A stretch of 39,504 bases of DNA, taken from an uncultured Eubacteriales bacterium. Its GTDB lineage: Bacteria > Bacillota > Clostridia > Oscillospirales > Oscillospiraceae. The stretch's first letter is position 1; each line of letters opens with the position of its first letter. The notes under the pieces were generated by a model. It did not search any database and was not told the DNA's origin. It saw only the letters and a list, made by a program, of their open reading frames with translations. Location of the stretch: NCBI GenBank assembly GCA_902465435.1, contig CABQNH010000017.1, positions 1-39,504 on the forward strand, read 5' to 3'. This document shows, piece after piece, positions 17,206-24,645 of this stretch. Made by a program: the position numbers and the translations under genes.

Positions 17206-17721
17206 TTACAGCTTGATCATCGGGCGAAGCTTTTTCCATACGATGGGCGCGACCAGGCAAAGGACGCTGCCGATCATCATAAACCAGAAGCCGACCGCCC
17301 AACCGTCGGAGCTGTCGCCGAAGGCGTCGATCAGTGCAAGGTAGCCGCTCATCGGAATCAGCGTGAAATAGGTAATCAGACGTTCCTTCTTCAGCACGAC
17401 GCAGACCAAGATCGCAACGATCAGAATGGCATACAGCCACACGAGCGTGGGGCAATCCATATATCCGCCAATCGTGATGGAGTCGCTGACATACTTCGAA
17501 GAAATAAAGGGCAGGAACAGCGCAATGAACATCAGGATCGCGCCAAGCACCATGACAAGGTTGAATCCCATCAGGGTCTTGACAATATCATTGCTGTTCG
17601 GTTGGATGCCGCCTGTGGTCGGTCGGGTGTTCTGCGCGGTCTCCTGTGCAATTGGTGTGCCGCAGGCTGTGCAGAACTGAGCGCCATCGGCCAACGGCGC
17701 GCCGCATTTGGGACAATTCAT
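17206..17721 (-). CDS. Zinc-ribbon membrane protein
   Basis: The product has 171 residues; the ATG follows AAGGAG. The N-terminus is a zinc ribbon (MNCPKCG, then FCTACG: two CxxC pairs, residues 3-21). A Thr/Asn-rich linker follows, then four predicted membrane helices from about residue 50 to 163 (for example VMVLGAILMFIALFLPF and LYAILIVAILVCVVL), and a short basic end. Proteins of this plan are common in Firmicutes and have no assigned function; the ribbon should face the cytoplasm. It is monocistronic, convergent with the YibE/F-like gene. Confidence 0.8.
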   Translation of the reverse strand: MNCPKCGAPLADGAQFCTACGTPIAQETAQNTRPTTGGIQPNSNDIVKTLMGFNLVMVLGAILMFIALFLPFISSKYVSDSITIGGYMDCPTLVWLYAILIVAILVCVVLKKERLITYFTLIPMSGYLALIDAFGDSSDGWAVGFWFMMIGSVLCLVAPIVWKKLRPMIKL

Positions 17722-17913
17722 AGTATCTCTCCTTACTAAACTGAATTAGGGAATCTCTGATTCGATCCATGAGGCTGAGCCGTGCGAAGCTTCTCAAGGC
17801 TTGGAAGATCCGGTAATGCAAGGCGCTTTCCCGGTTTTTCAGGCCTATGCATCGACGTGAAAACTCCGCCGTCCGCCGCGTGGGCTTGATACAAAGACTC
17901 CTTACGTACTCTT

Positions 17914-17941
17914 ATAGTAGCATATTTTCAAAAAAAATCAA
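17914..17941 (-). promoter_or_regulatory. Candidate promoter for the zinc-ribbon gene
   Basis: On the minus strand there is TTGATT (17936-17941), a 16-base spacer and TACTAT (17914-17919). It would leave a leader of nearly 190 bases before the ATG at 17721. I recognise no riboswitch in that leader. Confidence 0.4.
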
Positions 17942-18063
17942 CACATTTTCCGCAATCTCCCTCTATTTTGTAAAACATCTCATCCGGACGCCGCAGAAAG
18001 CCGCCGTGGCGCACGCTTTCCTCTCAAGATACGCTCCAATTTCGCTTACGCGAAATCAGGACG

Positions 18064-18117
18064 CCAGCGTGTCAAAAACCTTTTTGACACGCTGGCAGGC
18101 TATCAAGAAAGTCCGGA
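18064..18117. repeat. Dispersed hairpin element, copy C
   Basis: A perfect 15-base stem (CCAGCGTGTCAAAAA, loop CC, TTTTTGACACGCTGG; 18064-18095) is followed by CAGGCTATCAAGAAAGTCCG. Nearly the same stem and tail occur at 39450-39504 (copy D). The poly-A/poly-T pairing makes the hairpin work as a terminator in either direction. Confidence 0.7.
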
Positions 18118-18123
18118 AGGCAA

Positions 18124-18172
18124 GGAATCTCGCGCCTGTAAGCGTACATAGGTACGGTAGGGCGCGAGTTCC
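18124..18172. repeat. Imperfect hairpin
   Basis: GGAATCTCGCGCC (18124-18136) pairs with GGCGCGAGTTCC (18161-18172) with one bulged base. The 24-base loop includes GTACATAGGTAC, which can pair on itself. It lies in the centre of the MITE-like unit. Confidence 0.45.
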
Positions 18173-18283
18173 GAAGCAAGTCAAAACAATGAACATCATC
18201 CACTTTTTGAACCGTATTTGTTTTGGGTTTTTCTAAAAACAGAATGGATACGTTTCGCATGGGAATCGTCAGAAATGTTTTCT

Positions 18284-18354
18284 CGTTTTGACGGTTACGG
18301 ACTTGATTGACAGTATGAGTGCCCCAATTTCGCGTAAGCGAAATTGGGGCACTC
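18284..18354 (-). terminator. Dispersed hairpin element, copy B, at the end of the seven-gene operon
   Basis: A perfect 17-base stem (GAGTGCCCCAATTTCGC 18317-18333, loop GTAA, right arm 18338-18354) lies four bases beyond the stop codon of the minus-strand SLH gene. It is joined to the conserved motif ACGGACTTGATTGACAGT (18292-18315 region). No U-tract follows on the minus strand, so termination by hairpin alone is uncertain. Confidence 0.6.
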
Positions 18355-18358
18355 CTCG

Positions 18359-21280
18359 TTATTTCAGAAGAAATGCGCGGAAAATAACTGCAAACTGCGC
18401 ACGGGTCGCCGTACCCTGCGGCAAAAGCCGCCCGTCGCCCGCACCGGCAAACAGGCCGTTTGCCACCGCCCACGCCATCTGCTTTTCCGCCCACGAATGC
18501 GTCGCCTTCGCATCGGGGAACGAGGAAAGCGAGCCGGTATCCGTCGAGACGGCTCCCGCATACGCGTAGAGGATCACCGCGATCTGCTCGCGGGAAACCG
18601 GATCACCGACGCCGAAGCGGCCGTCCGAATAACCCGCAACGATCCCGCGCTCTGCCGCCCAGGTTACCGCTCGGGCATACCATGCCGCCGCGTCCACATC
18701 GCGGAACTGCGTTGTGATTTCCGTGCTCTCCGGTGCACCCTCCCTTGCGTAAAGGATCTGCACCAGCATGGCGCGGGTCAGCGCCATATCCGGCGAGAAA
18801 TGGACGCCGTCTCCCGTGCTGGACATATAGCCGTTTGCGAGCACGAAATCCACGCCGGTATGATACCACTTGCTCCGATCCAGATCGACGCATCCCGCCG
18901 ACGGGCAGGACAGCGGCGCGGTTTCGTTGTCGCGGTAGTGCTCACCGCAGCGTGAACAGGTGTGCACGGTGTAGCCGCCGTGTTCCTCCGTCGCCGCGAC
19001 CTCGTCCGTCACCGCGTAGGCATGGCCAAGTGCATCGACATAGCTGTCCACATAGCTCTCGCCGCAGTCACAGGTGTGCGTCGTATAGCCCCGCTCGGTG
19101 CAGGTCGGCGCCGTCACCGTCTCCGTATACCGGTGCACATGCGCATCCGTCAGCTCCGTGGTGTAATAAAGGTCTACGCCCGTGCCACCCTTCCGGTAGA
19201 GCGAGACGGTATCCGTTACGCCGCTGAAATAGAATTTAAAGTCGTGGTTGATCAGATTGTACTGCAGCTCCGCACCGGCAGTCGAATAGATCCGCTGCCC
19301 GGAAACGGTCAGAGGATATGCCTCCGCGACCGCGCGCTGCGCGGTGGCCGAAAGGCTGTTTCCAGACTGCTGGTCACTGTACAGATAATAGCCGGAGTTG
19401 CTGCGCAGCAGATAGCCGTTCGCCGCTTTGATCAGCGTAAAGCGGTACGGATCTCCGTTTTCGGCACTCACCCGTCCGGCGCTTGCCTCCAGCGTCACGG
19501 TAGCCGTCCGCGAGCCATAGCTCCCGGCATCCGTCAGGCCGCCGTCCAGCGCAATCTTCTGCTTGTCATACCGCAGGACATATTCGCCCGAGTAATTTGC
19601 CTGCTCCTGCGTCAGCCTTTCGTAGTCCTGATCCCCGCCTCCCTGCTGGGAAACGTCATAGGTAAAGAGCGCAATCAGCTCCGTATCCGCCTGCTCGATC
19701 AGGTAGCTTTCTCCCGCCGGGTAATAGCTCGGCGCCTCCATCGTATCCGTAACGCGCTGCTTCACCCAGCCGCAGAACGAATACTCGCGGCCCCCCATCG
19801 TGATCTGGCCGGAAGGGCGCGGAAGTGTAACCGAATCGCCCACATAGGCCTCGATCGCCGTCTGCTCCATGCCGTCCGGCACTGCAAAGCGGAGCGTCGC
19901 TTTGGTCTTCGCCGCAAAATCGATCCGCACCGTGCAGTCGGACTGCGCATTCACCACAAAGCGGTTTCCGTTCTGCGTAACGCTCGCCGTTCCCGCGATC
20001 ACGGAAGCGCCGGAGGCATAGTAGCCCTCCGCCGGTTCCGCGGTAATCACGTTTCCGCTGACTGAAACGCTGCCATGCGCGGGATCCCCGCTCACAGCCT
20101 GAATCGTCACCTTGGAAAGCAGCGTCCATGTGGAATTCACCGTCTGAAGATCGTCCACATTGCCGTGTCCCGGATAGACGTCCTCATCCGAAACAACGAT
20201 TGGGAAGGCCGCATAGTTTCTCCGCGCCGCACTGATCGTCGAATAAGTATCCGGCTGATCCCAATTGCCGACCTTCTGCTTCATGTAGGCAATGCTCTCG
20301 GTCACGGTAGCGCCGCTCTTCAGCTTGGAGAAAAATGCCGCCTCCCACAGATAGTCATAGTCAAAGGTCACGGACTGGCTGTAGCCGTAGGCCACGCCGA
20401 GTCCTTTTTCCCGCAGCGGCTTCTGCAAGCCGTCGGTCGCCATGCCAAGACAGATTGACGACCACAAAAGCGCGTTGCCGGACTGCTTTTCCATATGGTT
20501 TGCAATCACCGTGCCATCAACCAAATAGTACTGCATGCCGCCGTAGCCGCCGCCGTAATAATAGTGGTAGGTATCGCCGTCCTTCACCTTGTCCGCAGCC
20601 GTGATCCCCGTCCCGGTCTGCAGACACAGATAAGAGGTCGTCGCGCCGGAAACATAGTCCTCGCCGTCGGCATAGTCGGTATCGCCGTGGCTGTCGAAAA
20701 TCACGACGCCGCCGGATTCCAGTGCCTGCGCGATATGATCGACCGTCGCCTCATTCTTTGCATAGAGGTGATAGGTTCCGCCGGTCGCCTGCGCGATCGA
20801 TTTTCCCTCATTCTGATACTGCTCGGTAAAGCTGTCGTCCAGGCCGTAATACGGCTCAATGAGATAGACATCCGAACCGGCGGGCGAGCCGCCCTTTTTC
20901 GCATAGCGGATCGTTTCCGTCTCGGCCGCGTCGGGATCGTTTGCCTCTGCCGCACGCAGCTTCTCGCGCAGCTGCGTGGAATACAGGCACGGCTCACCGT
21001 CCACCGTCACGAATTCGACCTTATCCTTGCCGCGATACCGCACGCTCGCGCTGTCCACATAGTCGGACTGCATAGCAAAGCGATACACCTGCTCGGCCGT
21101 GGACGTTGTGCGCAGCGCGGTCGGCAGCGCATCGTTCACGGCCTCCACCGCGCTGATCTGCTCCCATACGGTCTGCACCGCATCTGCCTGTGCGCCGCGT
21201 GCCGCCAGCGCCGTCGGCACCAGCGACACAAGCAGGCACAGGCAAAGCAAAAGACTTACCAATTTCGAAAAGAATTTCAT
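18359..21280 (-). CDS. Secreted SLH protein with caspase-like (clan CD) cysteine peptidase domain
   Basis: The product has 973 residues; the ATG follows GGAGGCAGG. A signal peptide covers residues 1-27. The region 100-370 contains VVIFDSHGDTDY (His198) and, 79 residues later, WSSICLGMA (Cys277). This His-Gly/Cys pair after hydrophobic strands is the hallmark of clan CD peptidases (caspase, clostripain, gingipain). A beta repeat region (about 385-540), a beta-sandwich-like module (545-700) and a Cys-rich repeat pair (TAPTC..RGYTTHTCDCGESY, then HTCSRCGEHY) follow. Three SLH domains close the protein (about 795-970). It is the last gene of the seven-gene operon, 27 bases after the preceding gene. 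The protein would be tethered to the wall and might process or degrade surface proteins. The peptidase call rests on motifs only. Confidence 0.85.
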   Translation of the reverse strand: MKFFSKLVSLLLCLCLLVSLVPTALAARGAQADAVQTVWEQISAVEAVNDALPTALRTTSTAEQVYRFAMQSDYVDSASVRYRGKDKVEFVTVDGEPCLYSTQLREKLRAAEANDPDAAETETIRYAKKGGSPAGSDVYLIEPYYGLDDSFTEQYQNEGKSIAQATGGTYHLYAKNEATVDHIAQALESGGVVIFDSHGDTDYADGEDYVSGATTSYLCLQTGTGITAADKVKDGDTYHYYYGGGYGGMQYYLVDGTVIANHMEKQSGNALLWSSICLGMATDGLQKPLREKGLGVAYGYSQSVTFDYDYLWEAAFFSKLKSGATVTESIAYMKQKVGNWDQPDTYSTISAARRNYAAFPIVVSDEDVYPGHGNVDDLQTVNSTWTLLSKVTIQAVSGDPAHGSVSVSGNVITAEPAEGYYASGASVIAGTASVTQNGNRFVVNAQSDCTVRIDFAAKTKATLRFAVPDGMEQTAIEAYVGDSVTLPRPSGQITMGGREYSFCGWVKQRVTDTMEAPSYYPAGESYLIEQADTELIALFTYDVSQQGGGDQDYERLTQEQANYSGEYVLRYDKQKIALDGGLTDAGSYGSRTATVTLEASAGRVSAENGDPYRFTLIKAANGYLLRSNSGYYLYSDQQSGNSLSATAQRAVAEAYPLTVSGQRIYSTAGAELQYNLINHDFKFYFSGVTDTVSLYRKGGTGVDLYYTTELTDAHVHRYTETVTAPTCTERGYTTHTCDCGESYVDSYVDALGHAYAVTDEVAATEEHGGYTVHTCSRCGEHYRDNETAPLSCPSAGCVDLDRSKWYHTGVDFVLANGYMSSTGDGVHFSPDMALTRAMLVQILYAREGAPESTEITTQFRDVDAAAWYARAVTWAAERGIVAGYSDGRFGVGDPVSREQIAVILYAYAGAVSTDTGSLSSFPDAKATHSWAEKQMAWAVANGLFAGAGDGRLLPQGTATRAQFAVIFRAFLLK

Positions 21281-21307
21281 TTTTCCTGCCTCCGTTACCC
21301 AAATCGA

Positions 21308-22843
21308 TTACGGTTGATACACATAGCCCTCCGGCGACGGAAGCATCTCAAGCTCCGTGCCGAAGCAGGTATTGAGCACATAGCGCAGCGTATTGATGCC
21401 GCTCATGCCCTCGATGGGCAGCGCCTTGCCGCCGCAATAAACCGCGTTCAGTGCGTTTTGCATGTAATAGGTCTCCTTCTCATAATCCCAGCTGCTATTC
21501 TTGTTGCTCCGATACTTAGCCGTATGGCGCAAATGCCGCTCGCCGTGATCGGACTGCAGAATGATGATCGCGGTCGGGTCCTTCTCCAAAATATTCCGCA
21601 CTGCCGTCTCGATCCGGGTGTTGAGATATTTGAGTTGTCCCAAATAAACGGATTTGTCCTTCCAGTCCTTTTGCTTTCCCTCCGGATTGACGCTGCCGTC
21701 CTCGCGGAACACTAGCGGAGAATGCGGGCATTTCAGATAGCAGAAGGAAAAGGTCGGCCCCTGCGCTGCGCAGTCGTCGGCCATACCCTCCATCACATGA
21801 AACAGGAACCGCATTCCGGCCACATAGTCGGTATGCTGATTCTTGCGCAGCAGATTCAGGAGCTTGTTCGAAAGCCCCAGCGCATCTAACGCAGAATGAT
21901 TCACGATCCAGTCGGAGAGCGTAGTCTGATACGTCTCGTACTGCAGAGAGGTTTTGGAGCTGCTGATCCAGGCGTCCTGACAGATCAGGTCGATCCGATA
22001 GCCGTTGTTCGCAAAAATCTCAAAGAGCGCCGGGTCCTGCAGGTATGCCTTCTTAGCATAGGCAGGCTCCTCATCCTCGACAACATAGCTGAGATTCAGA
22101 AGGTTCGGCAGAATCGTATCGGTAAACACGGATTCCGTATTTCGCGTGGAGCGGGAAACAGAGAAGCCCTTTTCCCGCAGGAAATCGGAAAACTCCGCGT
22201 TGTCAAAGTCGTCATAGTAATACTCGAGATTCTCGAACCCGGCATATTCGTCAAAGAGGAAGAAATATACGTTCGGCCTCTCCTGTGCGGCAAACTGCAC
22301 GCTTTGCAGCTCCTCCGACACCGGCTGTTTGCCCGAATACTTCATCTTCTCGATGATCTCCGGCGTCGCTGTCGCAATTGACACCAGCGTCATCGCGGTA
22401 AAGGCGATCGTAATGATCCGGCAGACCGGCCTTGCATCGAAGGATTTTTTATATAGGAGCCGCAGCACGCCTGCAATCAGCAGGCAGAACACAATAAGAA
22501 GATAGGCGTCATGATAGCTTTTCCAGCCCATTTTGATTAGCTGCCCGATGTAGCTCACATTCATCATCAGCAGCATGGAAAAGGACGCCGCGATGGCAGC
22601 CTTCGGCAGACTGCGAAGCAGAAGCCACCCGATGCCAAGCGCCAGCGCCCCAAACAGGAGCGCCAGCGCCATGCCGGGAATGACATCCGCAAAATCCGCC
22701 TCTTTGACATTGTGCGTATAGAGAAACACGCATTTAAACAGGCAGGTGATCGCCACCGTCCAGACCGGCAGCAGCGCGGCCCGCAGCGATTTCCCAACCG
22801 TGCGCGCTGCGCGCGCCTTTGGCTCAGTTGTCTGCGCTGTCAT
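21308..22843 (-). CDS. Five-helix membrane protein with extracellular sulfatase/phosphotransferase-superfamily domain (paralog 1)
   Basis: The product has 511 residues. Five membrane helices (about 22-42, 52-74, 81-101, 111-131, 139-159) precede an extracellular alkaline-phosphatase-superfamily domain, the plan of lipoteichoic acid synthase. Likely active-site elements are VYFFLFDEYAG (metal ligand Asp198), VFTDTILPNLLNL (Thr241/Thr243, candidate nucleophile), KCPHSPLVF and LQSDHGERH (Asp-His metal ligands). A Thr nucleophile, rather than the Cys/Ser-x-Pro-x-Arg of true sulfatases, points to phosphotransferase or phosphodiesterase chemistry. The ATG at 22843 overlaps the preceding small gene by 20 bases and has a weak ribosome binding site. 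A longer frame to 22993 is Arg-rich and rejected. Confidence 0.85.
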   Translation of the reverse strand: MTAQTTEPKARAARTVGKSLRAALLPVWTVAITCLFKCVFLYTHNVKEADFADVIPGMALALLFGALALGIGWLLLRSLPKAAIAASFSMLLMMNVSYIGQLIKMGWKSYHDAYLLIVFCLLIAGVLRLLYKKSFDARPVCRIITIAFTAMTLVSIATATPEIIEKMKYSGKQPVSEELQSVQFAAQERPNVYFFLFDEYAGFENLEYYYDDFDNAEFSDFLREKGFSVSRSTRNTESVFTDTILPNLLNLSYVVEDEEPAYAKKAYLQDPALFEIFANNGYRIDLICQDAWISSSKTSLQYETYQTTLSDWIVNHSALDALGLSNKLLNLLRKNQHTDYVAGMRFLFHVMEGMADDCAAQGPTFSFCYLKCPHSPLVFREDGSVNPEGKQKDWKDKSVYLGQLKYLNTRIETAVRNILEKDPTAIIILQSDHGERHLRHTAKYRSNKNSSWDYEKETYYMQNALNAVYCGGKALPIEGMSGINTLRYVLNTCFGTELEMLPSPEGYVYQP

Positions 22844-23123
22844 GCTTGTCGGACTGCTCGGTGCTCTGTGCAGCCGCGTTGCCCTGCGCCGCACGAAGCT
22901 TTGCCGCCTTCTTTGCCGCGGCCTTCTTCTTTTTCTTGCGGATCGCCCGCTTGATTCTGCTCCAATAAACGCTGATCGCCGCGCCGCACGCAATGGCTAC
23001 GCCCGCAAGAATATAGACCACATAGGTCACGGCGGACGGATCGAGATAGGCCGCCGCCTGCACGCTGAGAAGCAGCGCAATAAACGCGCCGAAATAGCTG
23101 TAGCTCAAGATTTTCTTTAACAT
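22824..23123 (-). CDS. Small membrane protein of the AAYLDPSA type
   Basis: The product has 99 residues; the ATG follows AAGGAGA. There is a first hydrophobic segment (about 5-25), then AAYLDPSAVTYVVYILAGVAIACGAAISVYW, a second helix, followed by a very basic Lys/Ala-rich cytoplasmic tail. From memory, similar small proteins with a Y(I/L)DPS motif lie next to sulfatase-like membrane enzymes in Clostridia. Their function is unknown, and a structural partner of those enzymes is a reasonable guess. Here it lies between the first and second paralogs of the family and overlaps the first by 20 bases. Confidence 0.8.
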   Translation of the reverse strand: MLKKILSYSYFGAFIALLLSVQAAAYLDPSAVTYVVYILAGVAIACGAAISVYWSRIKRAIRKKKKKAAAKKAAKLRAAQGNAAAQSTEQSDKHDSADN

Positions 23124-23164
23124 GATGGGTTCTCCTTAAAAATGGGTTTGATTTATCAAAATGC

Positions 23165-24631
23165 TCACTGTTCAAGCGTTTGATACGGAAGCTTCGTCCC
23201 GAGCGCATGGTTCAGGACGGTGACGAGCGTATTGATACCGGATTCTCCGGAAATCGGGAACGCTTCGCCGCGGTAATAGACACAGTTCAGGATATTATAA
23301 ACGTAATTGCTGTCGAGCGCTTCGGCCTCCTTCTTCAGGCCGGCGTTTTTCAGATGGTTGGGATAGCGCGCGCCGTGGTCGGACTCTATGATAATAATCG
23401 CATCAGGATCATTGGCCTGAATGCCGTCCACAATTTTGAGAATGCGCGAGTTAATGTACTTGAGCTGCTCAAGATAGACCGACTGGTCGACCCAGTCCAG
23501 CTCCTTTTCGCCGTTCTGCCGCGTACCGTCGGCACGGAAATAGAAGCAGGCGTGCGGCGACTGAATATAGCTGACCGTCAGTGTCTTTCCGTCCGTATGC
23601 TTCCACGCGTTCTCCGCCGCGTCAAGCGCCTGCAGAACAACGTCCGCATCCCGGTAGCCGGTCACACTGGGAACCTCCTTCCGCCGCTCCAGGACGCCGA
23701 GCACCCGACCCGCCGCTGTGGAGTAGGTGAAGATGCTGTTTTGGAACGCGAGATCAGACACGGTCTGGCGCTGCGTGCTGCAAAGCACGTTGACGCCCCA
23801 CTCATCCAGGAAGCCCGTTTGGTTCACAAGATTGATCCGGTAGCCGTTTTCGTCAAAAATTTGATAGAGCAGCGGCCAGCGCAGCCATTTGGCGCGCGCG
23901 CCGATCTCCGTCTTATCATCCGTCACATATTGCAGATTCAGAAGATTCGGCATGATCGTATCGGTCGAGCAGGACTCGCGGTTATAGCTGTTGCGCGAAA
24001 CGGTAAAGCCGCGCGCCTCCATCGCGGTCAGGAAATCCTCATTGGAGTAATGATAATAATACTCCAGATTCTCCGCACCGGCATATTCGTCGAACACGAA
24101 AAGATACACGTTCGGCTGCGCCTTTGTGAAGCGGCCGGCCGCCTTGTCTACCGCAACGCTTGGCGGCTTGTAGTTCAGCTTGGCGCGAAGCGTTGCAAAA
24201 TTCATGCCGAAGTTCAGCAGCGTGAGCGCTGTCAGCGTAAGGAAAAGAATCGCGCAAAGCGGACGCACATCCGGCTTCTTTTTATAAAACCAAACGCACA
24301 GGCCGGCAAGCAGCAGCACGACAGCCGCCAGAAGTCCCTTTAAGGGGACAGCGGTCGTTACCCGCTGGAACGCCTTTGCGATCGGCACAAAGTTCGTCAG
24401 GAAGGCCACCGCGGCGGCAGTCAAAAGCGCCGCGTGGGGAATGCTTCGCAGAAGCAGCCACAGAATGAGAAAGATTCCGCCCGCGCAAAGCAGATAGAAG
24501 AAGAACGCCGGGAAAAGATCCGCAAAGGATGCCTCTCCGATGTTTTCAAAATACAAAAATGCACACGGGAAAAAGCAGGTCAGCACGACCGCCAGAATCG
24601 GAACGATCCAGTTTGTTAACGCCTTTTTCAA
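23165..24631 (-). CDS. Five-helix membrane protein with extracellular sulfatase/phosphotransferase-superfamily domain (paralog 2)
   Basis: The product has 488 residues from a TTG at 24631, chosen because GGGGAGG lies seven bases upstream and because the result aligns residue for residue with paralog 3. The alternative GTG at 24649 would overlap the upstream stop codon. The plan matches the neighbours: about five N-terminal helices in residues 8-145, VYLFVFDEYAG (Asp181), CSTDTIMPNLLNL (Thr223/Thr225), QSPHACFYF and IESDHGARYPNH. All expected metal and nucleophile positions are kept, so it should be active. Divergence from its neighbours is highest in the middle (residues 280-330), which may set acceptor specificity. 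Confidence 0.85.
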   Translation of the reverse strand: MKKALTNWIVPILAVVLTCFFPCAFLYFENIGEASFADLFPAFFFYLLCAGGIFLILWLLLRSIPHAALLTAAAVAFLTNFVPIAKAFQRVTTAVPLKGLLAAVVLLLAGLCVWFYKKKPDVRPLCAILFLTLTALTLLNFGMNFATLRAKLNYKPPSVAVDKAAGRFTKAQPNVYLFVFDEYAGAENLEYYYHYSNEDFLTAMEARGFTVSRNSYNRESCSTDTIMPNLLNLQYVTDDKTEIGARAKWLRWPLLYQIFDENGYRINLVNQTGFLDEWGVNVLCSTQRQTVSDLAFQNSIFTYSTAAGRVLGVLERRKEVPSVTGYRDADVVLQALDAAENAWKHTDGKTLTVSYIQSPHACFYFRADGTRQNGEKELDWVDQSVYLEQLKYINSRILKIVDGIQANDPDAIIIIESDHGARYPNHLKNAGLKKEAEALDSNYVYNILNCVYYRGEAFPISGESGINTLVTVLNHALGTKLPYQTLEQ

Positions 24632-24645
24632 TTCAATGCCTCCCC

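Larger units (their letters stand above)
18036..18355. repeat. MITE-like unit bounded by inverted hairpin elements
   Basis: Both ends carry the same core: CCAATTTCGCTTACGCGAAAT at the left (18036-18056) and CAATTTCGCGTAAGCGAAATT at the right (18326-18346). Just inside lie inverted copies of the dispersed element: copy C (18064-18117) and copy B (18284-18317). The central 170 bases include a long imperfect hairpin (18124-18172) and no convincing gene. This layout resembles a miniature inverted-repeat element. I see no clear target-site duplication. Confidence 0.4.

Noticed and set aside
18072..18494. A 140-residue minus-strand frame in the repeat region
   Set aside because: It crosses two hairpins and the end of the SLH gene in another frame, and has no start signal or recognisable sequence.
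22844..22993. Longer N-terminus for sulfatase-like paralog 1
   Set aside because: The extra residues are almost all Arg/Ser and lie inside the coding region of the 99-residue protein in another frame.
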